Shown: in pieces, positions 1-10,000 of the stretch | Numbering within the stretch: position 1 is the stretch's first letter | Layout of the letters: every line of letters begins with the position of its first letter | From: Bacteroidota bacterium | GTDB lineage: Bacteria; Bacteroidota; Bacteroidia; Flavobacteriales; Flavobacteriaceae | Length of the DNA: 64,000 bases | Assembly: GCA_023446155.1 (NCBI GenBank) | Contig: JAEXIT010000017.1 | Coordinates: forward strand, 310,001 to 374,000 | Reading direction: 5' to 3' | Made by a program: the position numbers and the translations under genes | The notes under the pieces: generated by a model | What the model was told of the DNA's origin: nothing | Database searches by the model: none | Seen by the model: the letters and a program-made list of their open reading frames with translations, nothing else

Positions 1-448
1 CAGCGACTTTATCGTAGAAAACGACAAATTATACGGAATGAAAGTGGTGGAAGATGCAGGAGATTCCGATAACCTGAAAGCAGGACAAATCGTATCGCCA
101 AGAGAATTGAGAGATGAAAACTCAATCCTGAAACGTAACGATAGAAACCTGGTAGTAGCAAGAGATGTAGTTCCGGCAACGGCAACTCCAATTCTTCAGG
201 GTATTACAAGAGCATCGTTACAAACGAAGTCGTTTATCTCGGCAGCATCGTTCCAGGAAACAACAAAAGTATTAAACGAAGCCGCAGTAGCTGGAAAAGT
301 GGACGGATTGGAAGGACTAAAAGAAAACGTTATCGTAGGACACAGAATCCCTGCCGGAACCGGTATGAGAGATTACGATAACATCATCGTAGGTTCTAAA
401 GAAGAGTTCAATGAATTAATGGCTGCTAAAGAAGAATTTAATTACTAA
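1..448 (+). CDS. rpoC: DNA-directed RNA polymerase subunit beta' (3' end only)
   Basis: This is the C-terminal 148 residues of the largest catalytic RNA polymerase subunit; the 5' part lies outside the window. The reading frame is open from base 2 and ends at TAA 446-448. Recognisable family segments are the ARDVVPATATPILQGITRASL stretch shortened here to its core (PILQGITRASL), the SFISAASFQETTKVLNEAA helix and GLKENVIVGHRIPAGTG, which form the conserved C-terminal region that docks near the clamp and binds omega. The next gene begins 3 bp after the stop, so the two are almost certainly cotranscribed. Identification rests on direct recognition of these conserved blocks. Confidence 0.97.
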   Translation, partial: SDFIVENDKLYGMKVVEDAGDSDNLKAGQIVSPRELRDENSILKRNDRNLVVARDVVPATATPILQGITRASLQTKSFISAASFQETTKVLNEAAVAGKVDGLEGLKENVIVGHRIPAGTGMRDYDNIIVGSKEEFNELMAAKEEFNY

Positions 449-451
449 GCC

Positions 452-760
452 ATGAGTGAGAACAAGCAACAAGGTCAAATCAACATTGAGTTGGACGAGC
501 AAACGGCAGAAGGGATTTATTCCAACCTGGCGATCATCAACCACTCGAATACCGAATTTGTAATTGATTACATCAATATCATGCCGGGTGTGCCAAAAGC
601 GAAAGTAAAATCGAGAATTATACTAACGCCACAACACGCCAAGCGTTTATTGGGAGCTTTAGCCGAAAATATCAATCGGTTTGAAGCCGCTCACGGTGAA
701 ATAAAAGAAGCAGAATTGCCTTCTATTCCATTAAATTTCGGACCAACAGGTCAGGCATAA
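452..760 (+). CDS. DUF3467 family protein
   Basis: A 102-residue soluble protein of unknown function. It has no signal peptide or membrane segment. The core (INIELDEQTAEGIYSNLAII, then HSNTEFVIDYINIMPG and a helix with RIILTPQHAKRLLGAL) matches the DUF3467 family as I know it, a small family found widely in Bacteroidota and often located next to rpoC. It starts 3 bp after the rpoC stop and is followed by a strong terminator, so it is the last gene of the RNA polymerase operon here. Coupling to rpoC suggests a role linked to transcription, but nothing in the sequence proves that. Confidence 0.9.
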   Translation: MSENKQQGQINIELDEQTAEGIYSNLAIINHSNTEFVIDYINIMPGVPKAKVKSRIILTPQHAKRLLGALAENINRFEAAHGEIKEAELPSIPLNFGPTGQA

Positions 761-766
761 TACCGG

Positions 767-798
767 AAAGCCTCTCAGTAATGAGAGGCTTTTTTTTT
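767..798 (+). terminator. Intrinsic terminator of the rpoC-DUF3467 operon
   Basis: An 11-bp perfect stem (767-777 with 782-792, AAAGCCTCTCA paired to its complement) with a GTAA loop runs into a T tract at 790-798. Confidence 0.9.
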
Positions 799-801
799 GA
801 A

Positions 802-834
802 ACACCTGACAGGTTTTTAAAATCTGTCAGGTGT
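802..834. repeat. Dispersed palindrome, copy 1
   Basis: A 33-bp inverted repeat with arms ACACCTGACAG and CTGTCAGGTGT around an A/T centre, lying 4 bp beyond the terminator of the rpoC operon. It has one arm mismatch (G813 against T823), which would still form a G-U pair in RNA. Near-identical palindromes occur at 37,397-37,429 and 53,855-53,883. Confidence 0.85.
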
Positions 835-1031
835 TTTTTATTGCAAAATGCCTTGTTTTTGAATGTGTATTTTTGAAAAAAATCAGGTATTATCATGGTT
901 TAATCAGAATGTAGTCACAAAAAGAGTGTTTTTTTAAAACAGAGGCAGTTTTTTATAAACTAATTGTGAGAAAATAAAAATATTAAATCTTATTTGTGAT
1001 ATACTTTGTTAAGTGTTAAAATTGTTATAAA

Positions 1032-4000
1032 ATGTTTAAAAATTTAGTAATTTCACTTACTAAATCATTTTGTATGAATAAAAAATACTATTCATTAGGC
1101 AACGAATGCGATTCATTGTTTAATCAAAAAGGAAACCGTGGTTCCACACGGCTTAAGAACATTCGACAGCAGGCCTGTTTAATGTTCTTTTTGTTTTTAG
1201 CTGCGTTTGTGGGCCATGCACAGGTCACAACAAATGGGGGCTCGGGACTAAGTCCTACCTATCCGTCGTTAGCGTCGGCTATAACGGCATTAAATGGAGC
1301 AACTATCTCAAGTCCGGTGACAATTACATTAACCGGGAATGAAACTGCTCCAGCAGGAGGTTATGTGATTACGGCCGAAGGAACATCGACCAATTTGATC
1401 ACCATCTCAGGAAGCACCAGTACGATTACGGCACCAACACCGCAAACGTCAGGAGCGTTAAATGATGCCATTTTTAAATTGGTAGGAGCCGACTGGGTTA
1501 CGATTCAGGGCTTTACGATGACAGAAAATGCAGCGAATACCACAACAACAGCCGGTACGAATAACATGACCGAATGGGGAGTAGCCCTACTTTATGGGTC
1601 TTTGACAAACGGGGCACAAAACAATACTATTCAGAACAACACGATTAGTCTAAACCGGACCTATCAGAATACGTTTGGAATTTACAGTAACTCGACACAC
1701 TCGGCTACAACTCCAACGACTTCGGCTTCGGCTACAGGTACGAACGGAGGGAATCACAATTTAAAAGCGTATACCAACGATATCAGCAATGTAAACATTG
1801 GAATTCTGGTGGTAGGACCTACAGCTGCTGCCGATCATAACATGGGCTTGGATATTGGAGGAACAACAACTGCAACTGGAAATAGCATCACGAATTTCGG
1901 AACAACCGGAACATTTTCAAGCTATGCCAACGTATCCGGTTCTGTGAATGGGGTTTTAGTACGTAACACCCGAAACTTTAATGTTTCTCATAACACCATT
2001 ACCAGTTCTAACGGAGGTACGACAGCGGGAACATTGCGCGGGGTATATGTACCGGCATTCTCAAATGCACCAACAGGTACAACAGCGATTTTAAATTCGA
2101 TCGATGCCAACACCATTTCACTTAGAACAGGCAGTGCCGCCGGAATCATATTCGGTATTTTAAACGAAGGTTCTACGGTAAATTCGAACACCACATTGAG
2201 TATGAGTTCCAATGAATTTATAAATTTTGGACATACCGTGGCCGGAACAGGAGCCATTACTTTGATTAGTAATACGGCAACTACTTTTGGTACCAATATC
2301 AATTCGAACAAGTTTACCAATCTGAATGTTAATACAACCGGAAACTTTACCTTTATAACAAATAGTGTGACGCATTCGGCCAATTCGGTAACGAATGTAA
2401 ACAATAATACGGTTGTAACGGCATTTAGCAAAACCGGTGCCGGTGGAACCGTTTATTTTTACGATTCATTCGGAGCGACTACAACTGGAACCGAATCCAA
2501 TATTGGGAATAACTTCTCGAATGTAACCCTTACCGGAGCAACTACTTTATCCGGTTTCCGTTCAGCAGATGGAGGAACGGCAAGTTACCCGGCAAAAATT
2601 GTGACCGGAAATACCTTTAGTAATATCACCAATGGAAACGGAACCATAACCATCTTAAACGTTGGTTATAGTTTGGCTGGCGGATCGAATCCTGTATCCG
2701 GAAACGTGATTAGTAATATCACCGGAGCCAACTCAATTGTTGGGATTACTTCTGCTGCCGGAGATCAGAATTTCTTTAACAATACCATTTCAGGTTTAAC
2801 AACAACCGGCGGTAATACGGTGAGTGCAATGTCCATCACCGGTGGAACACTTCAAAACGTCTATAAAAATAAAATTTACAATATCGAAGCCAACAATGCA
2901 TCGGGAGTTGTAAATGGAATTTTAGTAAGTGGTAGTACAACCGTAAACCTGTATAATAATATCGTTGGTGATTTAAGAACACCAATTTCTAATGCCGCCA
3001 ACCCGGTAGTAGGGATTAATATTACAGGTGGAACAACGGTAAATGCCAGTTACAATACCGTACGATTAAATGCAAGCAGTACCGGAGCATCCTTCGGATC
3101 GAGTGCGATTTCGGTATCGACAACACCAACGGTGTCATTGCGAAACAACATCTTCGTAAACCAGTCAACTCCTAATGGAACCGCATTGGCAGTGGCCTAC
3201 AGAAGATCCGGAACATCGTTAACAACCTACGATGCTACATCCAATAACAACTTGTATTTTGGTCCGACATTATTTGCCGACGGAACCAATACCGACACAA
3301 CTTTGGCTACTTTAAAAACCAGAATGGGAACGCGTGACAGTGCTTCGATATCGGAAAGCCCAACATGGGCTTCAACAACAGGAGCAAATGCCAACTTCCT
3401 GCATATTGATACAACGGTAGCGACTCAAATTGAAAACGGAGGAGCACCAATTGCGGGAATCACAGACGATTTCGATGGAGATGTTCGTAGTACAACTACG
3501 CCGGATATTGGAGCCGATGAATTTGCAGGAGTTCCTATGGATCTTACAGCGCCAATTATTGCACATACCGTTTTAACAAATGCTTGTGCGGTTGGTAGCA
3601 GAAACATCGTAGCAACGATTACAGATGCAAGTGGTGCACCTACTTCAGGAGCCGGACTACCGGTTGCTTATTGGAGAGTTAATGCCGGAGCTTATACGGC
3701 AGCAACAGGGACCAGCTTAGGAGCGGGACAATATCAATTTTCTATTGGAGGAACAGCAGTATTAGGGGATACGGTAAGTTATTATATCGTAGCTCAGGAT
3801 AATGCCAGTACGCCAAATATAACAGCATTACCGGCAGCGGGAGCGGCTACATTTACAGCCAATCCACCAGCAGTAGGAACACCGCCAACAACACCGTTCT
3901 CCTATGCGTTGACAGCACCTTTAAACGGTGTGTATACGGTAGGAGTAGGAGGTGCTTATACTACACTTACAGCAGCAGTTGCCGATTATAATGCACGATG

Positions 4001-6809
4001 TTTATCCGGTCCGGTTACCTTCTCGTTAACCGATGCGACCTATCCCGGAGAAACGTTCCCGATCACGATTAATACGAATGCCGATGCCAGCGCTATCAAC
4101 AGGCTGACAATTGCACCGGCTACGGGAGTGACACCAACGATCACAGGATCGAACGCTACAGCGATCATTAAACTTTTCGGTGCGGATTATGTGACTTTCG
4201 ACGGAAGTAACAACGGAACGACAACACGTGATTTAACGATTGCCAACACCAACGCTGGAGGTGTAATCGTATGGGTAGCGTCGGTAGATGCAACCAATGG
4301 AGCCACGAATACGGTTTTCCGAAATGTAAAATTCATAGGAAATACACCAACAACTACAGTAGCCGGTTTGGTTGTGAGTGGATCCGCTTTAGGAGCTGCA
4401 GCTGAAGCACCAAATACAGGATTTACAGCAAACAACAATACGTTCAATAAAATGCAAAACGCGATTTTTGCGATTGGAAATGCTACAACTCCGGATCAGG
4501 GATTTGTAATTACCAACAACGTAATAGGAGCGACAACTGCAGTTGATAAACTTGGATTCCGAGGTCTTGCCGTACAAAATGCACAGGGATTTGTGATTTC
4601 AGGCAACGATATCAAAGGGGTTACGACATCAACAACAAGTACTTCTTCCGGTATTTTAGTAGGAGGAGTTGCGATGAACGGAAATGTATTTAACAATAAA
4701 ATCACCGATGTTAAGAACACCAATACAACCGGATATGGAAGTAATGGTATTTATTTGAACTCCAACAGTGCGGTAGCGAATCTAAATGTGTATAACAACT
4801 TCGTTAGCGATGTGGCCAGTTACGGTTATTCAGCCGGTGGTGCGGTAGCCGATAATGGTTATGGAATTGTTGTAGGTCAGGGTGCGGGATATAATATTTA
4901 TCACAACACGGTAGCAATCAACACCAATCAGACCGTAGGCGGTAGACCGGCGGCGATTAATGTATTAAGTTCTGTAACCTTGGCAGGTGCGATCAATTTG
5001 AGAAATAACATTCTTGCCAATTCGCAAACACAAACGGGAGCGCGTTATGCGATCTACTCGGAGGCCGCAAATACTGTTTTTGCAGCAATCGATTATAACA
5101 ACTATTCGTCAACAGGGGCTAACTTAGCGTATATCGGATCAGACAGAGCCGATTTAGCAGCTCTTGTAACTGGTTTTGGCGGAAACGTCAATTCGAAAAA
5201 CGTAGTGCCGGTATTTACGTCGGCAACCGATTTACATTTGGTACCGGCATCGAATATTTACCTGGATAACACCGGAACGCCAATTGTAGCCGTAACAACC
5301 GATATTGATGGCGATACACGTAGCACAACGGCACCGGATATGGGAGCGGATGAGTTTACATCTCCGGTTTGTACGACAGCGGTTGGAGGAACGGCAACGG
5401 CAACGGTAACAACAATCTGTACTTCTGGAACGTCTACAATTCAGGCAACCGGATATTCTACAGGAGAAACGACTTCCTATCAGTGGCAATCGTCTTCCGA
5501 CTCCGCTTTTACAGCACCGGTAAACGAAGGAACGGCTACGGCAACCTACGCTGACCTGACAACCGGTACCCTTACGCAAACAACCTATTACCGTTTGGTA
5601 GTAACCTGTGCGGCATTAGGATTACCAAGTTTTTCCAACGTAGTAACCGTAACGGTAAATGTAACAGCACAACCAACAGCTACGGCACAATCGTTCTGTA
5701 GTGGTGCGACTGTAGCCAACCTTGTTGCTACCGGAACCGGAATTCAGTGGTACGATCAACCGACAGGAGGAACGGCTTTAGTTACGACTGCTGTTTTGGT
5801 ATCAGGGCCTTATTTTGTAACGCAAACTATCGCAGGATGTGAAAGTGCTCGATTCCAGGTTGATGTTATTGTAAACGTAACAGCACAGCCAACAGCTACG
5901 GCACAATCGTTCTGTAGTGGTGCAACAGTAGCCAGCCTTGTTGCTACCGGAACCGGAATTCAGTGGTACAGCCAACCAACAGGAGGAACGGCTTTAGCGA
6001 CTACGGCTGTTTTAGTATCAGGACCTTACTTTGTAACGCAAACCATCGGTGGATGCGAAAGTGCCCGATTACAGGTAGATGTTATTGTGAATGTAACGGC
6101 ACAACCAACAGCGACAGCACAATCGTTCTGTAATAGCGCGACAGTGGCCAATCTAACCGCTACCGGAACAGGGATTCAGTGGTATGATCAATCATCTGGC
6201 GGTACGGCTTTAGCGACAACAGCTGCTTTGGCTACGGGTACGTATTATGTAACACAAACCATTTCGGGATGTGAAAGTACACGATTAGCAGTAGCGGTGA
6301 CGATAAATACGGTTGGTGCTCCAACAGGAGCTGCAACGCAAACTTTTACTGTAAATACGGCAGCAGAAGCGACTATTGCCAGTATTGTAGTAACCGGAAC
6401 AGGTGTGATCTGGTATCCAACTTCGGCAGATGCTTTAGCGGGAACCAATGCACTTGCAGCAGGAACACAATTGGTGAGCGGAACCACTTATTATGCGATG
6501 CAAACTGTAGGAACTTGTACTAGTTCTGCTCCATTGGCAGTAACGGTAACGGTAACCTTAGGTACGTCATCATTCGATAAAACGATGTTGAAATACTATC
6601 CTAACCCAGTTTCGGATATCATTACAATTAGCTACTCAGAGTCAATCAGTAGTGTAACAATCTACAATATGTTAGGACAAAAAGTAATCGTTAAAAACAG
6701 TGCGGATACCACAACAACGATCGACATGAGTGACCTGGCAGCAGGTGCTTATATTGCCCATGTACAATCGGGCGATGCGATGCAGGAGATTCGTATCATT
6801 AAGAAATAA
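1032..6809 (+). CDS. Giant secreted double beta-helix protein with T9SS type A sorting domain
   Basis: A 1,925-residue surface or secreted protein of unknown activity. An N-terminal signal sequence ends near residue 63 (hydrophobic MFFLFLAAFVGHAQ). Two right-handed parallel beta-helix regions follow, about 65-830 and 965-1442; each closes with the motif DxDGDxRSTTxPDxGADEF (812-831 and about 1424-1442). An Ig-like segment lies between them (about 837-960). After an Ig-like domain at about 1447-1540 come three 72-residue tandem repeats, then a diverged fourth. The last 80 residues (YYPNPVSD, then IYNMLGQKV, ending in IIKK) are a T9SS type A sorting domain, which directs outer-membrane export. 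The start could instead be the ATG at 1074, which gives a shorter and more typical signal peptide. Upstream, TATACTTTG at 1000-1008 is only a near match to the -7 box. Beta-helix folds in this class often bind or cleave polysaccharides, but no catalytic residues can be assigned here. Confidence 0.9.
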   Translation: MFKNLVISLTKSFCMNKKYYSLGNECDSLFNQKGNRGSTRLKNIRQQACLMFFLFLAAFVGHAQVTTNGGSGLSPTYPSLASAITALNGATISSPVTITLTGNETAPAGGYVITAEGTSTNLITISGSTSTITAPTPQTSGALNDAIFKLVGADWVTIQGFTMTENAANTTTTAGTNNMTEWGVALLYGSLTNGAQNNTIQNNTISLNRTYQNTFGIYSNSTHSATTPTTSASATGTNGGNHNLKAYTNDISNVNIGILVVGPTAAADHNMGLDIGGTTTATGNSITNFGTTGTFSSYANVSGSVNGVLVRNTRNFNVSHNTITSSNGGTTAGTLRGVYVPAFSNAPTGTTAILNSIDANTISLRTGSAAGIIFGILNEGSTVNSNTTLSMSSNEFINFGHTVAGTGAITLISNTATTFGTNINSNKFTNLNVNTTGNFTFITNSVTHSANSVTNVNNNTVVTAFSKTGAGGTVYFYDSFGATTTGTESNIGNNFSNVTLTGATTLSGFRSADGGTASYPAKIVTGNTFSNITNGNGTITILNVGYSLAGGSNPVSGNVISNITGANSIVGITSAAGDQNFFNNTISGLTTTGGNTVSAMSITGGTLQNVYKNKIYNIEANNASGVVNGILVSGSTTVNLYNNIVGDLRTPISNAANPVVGINITGGTTVNASYNTVRLNASSTGASFGSSAISVSTTPTVSLRNNIFVNQSTPNGTALAVAYRRSGTSLTTYDATSNNNLYFGPTLFADGTNTDTTLATLKTRMGTRDSASISESPTWASTTGANANFLHIDTTVATQIENGGAPIAGITDDFDGDVRSTTTPDIGADEFAGVPMDLTAPIIAHTVLTNACAVGSRNIVATITDASGAPTSGAGLPVAYWRVNAGAYTAATGTSLGAGQYQFSIGGTAVLGDTVSYYIVAQDNASTPNITALPAAGAATFTANPPAVGTPPTTPFSYALTAPLNGVYTVGVGGAYTTLTAAVADYNARCLSGPVTFSLTDATYPGETFPITINTNADASAINRLTIAPATGVTPTITGSNATAIIKLFGADYVTFDGSNNGTTTRDLTIANTNAGGVIVWVASVDATNGATNTVFRNVKFIGNTPTTTVAGLVVSGSALGAAAEAPNTGFTANNNTFNKMQNAIFAIGNATTPDQGFVITNNVIGATTAVDKLGFRGLAVQNAQGFVISGNDIKGVTTSTTSTSSGILVGGVAMNGNVFNNKITDVKNTNTTGYGSNGIYLNSNSAVANLNVYNNFVSDVASYGYSAGGAVADNGYGIVVGQGAGYNIYHNTVAINTNQTVGGRPAAINVLSSVTLAGAINLRNNILANSQTQTGARYAIYSEAANTVFAAIDYNNYSSTGANLAYIGSDRADLAALVTGFGGNVNSKNVVPVFTSATDLHLVPASNIYLDNTGTPIVAVTTDIDGDTRSTTAPDMGADEFTSPVCTTAVGGTATATVTTICTSGTSTIQATGYSTGETTSYQWQSSSDSAFTAPVNEGTATATYADLTTGTLTQTTYYRLVVTCAALGLPSFSNVVTVTVNVTAQPTATAQSFCSGATVANLVATGTGIQWYDQPTGGTALVTTAVLVSGPYFVTQTIAGCESARFQVDVIVNVTAQPTATAQSFCSGATVASLVATGTGIQWYSQPTGGTALATTAVLVSGPYFVTQTIGGCESARLQVDVIVNVTAQPTATAQSFCNSATVANLTATGTGIQWYDQSSGGTALATTAALATGTYYVTQTISGCESTRLAVAVTINTVGAPTGAATQTFTVNTAAEATIASIVVTGTGVIWYPTSADALAGTNALAAGTQLVSGTTYYAMQTVGTCTSSAPLAVTVTVTLGTSSFDKTMLKYYPNPVSDIITISYSESISSVTIYNMLGQKVIVKNSADTTTTIDMSDLAAGAYIAHVQSGDAMQEIRIIKK
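5655..6302 (+). repeat. Three 216-bp tandem coding repeats
   Basis: Within the giant beta-helix protein gene, units start at 5655, 5871 and 6087 with a period of exactly 216 bp (72 residues). Each encodes an Ig-like unit beginning VNVTAQPTATAQSFC and containing GIQWY and a second Cys in GCES. A diverged fourth unit follows (about 6,303-6,560) just before the sorting domain. Confidence 0.9.
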
Positions 6810-6835
6810 CAGATAAATTAACGCATTCGATATGG

Positions 6836-6871
6836 AATCGCCCGGGGTCTACACCTCGGGCGATTTTTTTT
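6836..6871 (+). terminator. Intrinsic terminator
   Basis: A 9-bp GC-rich stem (6836-6844 AATCGCCCG with 6857-6865) is followed by T64-T71, 27 bp after the stop of the beta-helix protein gene. Confidence 0.88.
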
Positions 6872-7061
6872 GAAGTTATTTATAAAATATATTGTGAAAT
6901 TAAAGGTGGAAGCGGTCTGATTGTAACTTTAAATAATCATACTGTTAAGAAAATGTGAGGTTTTTATTTATTTCAGATTTTAAATTGTTAAAAAACATTT
7001 CAAACCTTTTCAGTGTTATTATTTTGTTAAATTAGCGGCCTGTAAAACTAATGACACTATT

Positions 7062-10000
7062 ATGAAAAACTCTACTTATTTAAGTAAATTTCGATGGCGA
7101 AATGCGTTGAAATTGCACTTAAAAATGAGTTGTTTGCTACTGATGGCATTGCTGGCGGGACACCAGGCAAGCGCACAAGGTACACAAACAACCGTTTTAA
7201 TTAACCCCAATGCCGAAGGCGGCTTTGAAAATGGTAGTACATTCGATGCAAATGGATGGACTACTGTAAATGGAACTCCGAATACCTGGAATGTAGGTAC
7301 TGTTCCGGGATGGTTTACGGGTAATGGAGGCGCTTATGTTTCCAATGATTCCGGAACAACTTGGGCCTATAGTAATGGTACAGCAACCCGTTCTCATTTC
7401 TACCGGGATGTTACGTTTCCTGCAGGAGTGACAACTGTAACACTTAAATTTGACTGGAGAGGAAATGGTAATGATGGAAACAGTGACAACCTTTTGGTTT
7501 ATCTTGTGGATACCAATATTACACCGACTACTTCAGGACCAACAGGTACCAATACGACGACTACCGGATGGACGAACTATACCGATGGAACAACAGGATA
7601 TTACCTGTTACAGCGTAACGGAACCGTAAATCCAACAACGACAACTGCGGTAACGTATTCGTTAACTACAGCACAAATGAGTTATGTGGCTGGAAAAACA
7701 AAACGATTAATATTTGTATGGAAAAATAACGGATCGGTAGGAACGAATCCACCGGCATCTGTTGATAATATTTCATTAACAACGGTAGCGCCAACATGCC
7801 TTAAACCGGCTGATGTGGCCGCTACAGCAATTACAACAACTACTGCAACACTTAATTGGACAGCTTCTGTATCAAATCCGGCAAGCGGATACGAATATGA
7901 GATCAGAACCAGTGGTGCGGCAGGAAGTGGTGCAACAGGATTATTTACCAGTGGTACTACTGCGGCAGGTGTTACTACAGCATCGTTAACAGGATTAGTA
8001 AATAGTACTGTTTATACGGTTTATGTAAGAGCAAATTGTGGATCAGGCGATTTTAGCGACTGGACTGCGACATATACCTTTACAACCTTATGTGATACAG
8101 CTACAATTCCGTATATCGTTCCAATAGAAGCGGTAACGGTACCGGCACTTCCGGTTTGTACAGTGGCACAAAACGTAAACAACGATACCAAAACATGGGT
8201 AAGTTATGCCAGTACTGCCGGAATTACCGGAAAAGTGATGGGATATCCGTATCATGGAACGAATGTTGCAAACGATTGGTTTTTTACAAACGGATTAAAC
8301 CTTACACAAGGTGTTGTTTACCGTTTGAAATTTAAATATAAAGATACCGGCTATGCTGAAAAACTAAAAGTGGGTATCGGAAATACAGCTGTGAATACAG
8401 CGATGACAACAACATTGTTTGATGTAACAACCGGAGCAGCTACAACTGTAGTGGCAAAAGAAGTCGACTTTACAGTACCGACTACCGGAGTGTATAACAT
8501 CGGATTCCAATGTTATTCGGCGGCAAACATGAACGTATTATACCTGGGAGAAATTTCGGTAGAATTAGGACCTACATGTGTACCACCAACTACCATAACG
8601 GCAACAAACATTTTAGCAACTACAGCTACAATCGGATGGTCAGAGCCAGTGGCGTTACCATCGGCTGGATATGAATATGAAGTTAGAACCAGTGGCGCTG
8701 CAGGAAGCGGAGCTACAGGATTAGCAAACAGCGGATCGACAGCAGCAGGAGTATTAACTGCAAATGTTACAGGATTGACAGCTGTAACAACATATACCGT
8801 ATATGTTCGTGCAAACTGTGGATCAGGAAACTTTAGTGCTTGGTCGGCAGCCTATACATTTGCAACAGGATGTGAAACTTCTGTAATTCCTTATACGATG
8901 CCAATTGAGGCGGTAACCGTTCCGGCTATCCCGGTTTGTACCACCGTGCAAAATGTAAATAACGATACCAAAACATGGGTAAGTGTTGCTAGTGTAGCTG
9001 GAATTACCGGAAAAGTAATGAGCTATCCGTACCATGGTTCCAATGCGGCAAACGATTGGTTATTTACCAATGGATTAAGCCTTACGCAAGGAACCAGCTA
9101 CCGTTTGAAATTCAAATATAAAGATAGTTCTTATGCTGAAAAATTAAAAGTAGGTATTGGAAACGGAGCTGTAAATACAGCAATGGCAACGACTTTATTT
9201 GATGTAACAACTGGAACATCAAATGCAGTAGTAGCGAAAGAAATCGACTTTACTGTACCAACTACAGGAGTGTATAACATCGGATTTCAATGTTATTCGG
9301 CAGCGAATATGAACACCTTGTATTTAGGAGAAGTTTCAGTAGAAGTAACACCTTCTTGTCTTGTTCCTACAGCATTAACGGTTTCAGGAACGACATTGGT
9401 TTCTACAACAATCGGATGGACTGCACCGGCTACAGCACCAGCAGCAGGATACGAATATGAAGTTAGAACCAGTGGAGCTGCAGGAAGCGGTGCGACAGGT
9501 TTAGCAACTAGCGGATCGACAGCAGCAGGAGTAGTAACAGCTAACGTAACAGGATTAACAGCATCGACAAACTATACAGTATATGTACGATCAAACTGTG
9601 GATCTGGAAGCTTTAGTGTTTGGACAGCAGCTACAACTTTCCGTACCGGATATTGTGTGCCTTCGTCTACAGCATCAACAACATATATCAATAATTTTAC
9701 CACTACTGGTGGATCGACTAATATTTCGAACTCTGCTTCGGGTTATACAACCGGAGGATACCAGGATAACTACGCAACAGCAACAGTTACACAATATCCT
9801 ACAGGAACGATCAATTTTAGTTCTGCTATCGTAGGAGGTTCAGTTGGGACAGCTATCTGGGTTGACTGGAATAACGATTTAGTTTTTGATAATGCGACAG
9901 AAAGAGTATATGTAACTACAGCTTACGGAAACGATCAGACAGGAAGTTTTATCGTACCGGCTGGAACAGCGTTAGGGGATTACAGAATGCGTGTACGTAT

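Noticed and set aside
1988..2431. Opposite-strand open frame of 147 codons within the giant beta-helix protein gene
   Set aside because: It has a biased composition, overlaps a convincing CDS and shows no domain or start context. Similar shadows lie in all the Thr/Gly-rich secreted genes.
7797..9356. Periodic repeats suggesting CRISPR or intergenic repeats
   Set aside because: The periods are multiples of 3 and the repeats lie inside open reading frames, encoding FN3 and adhesin-like domains.
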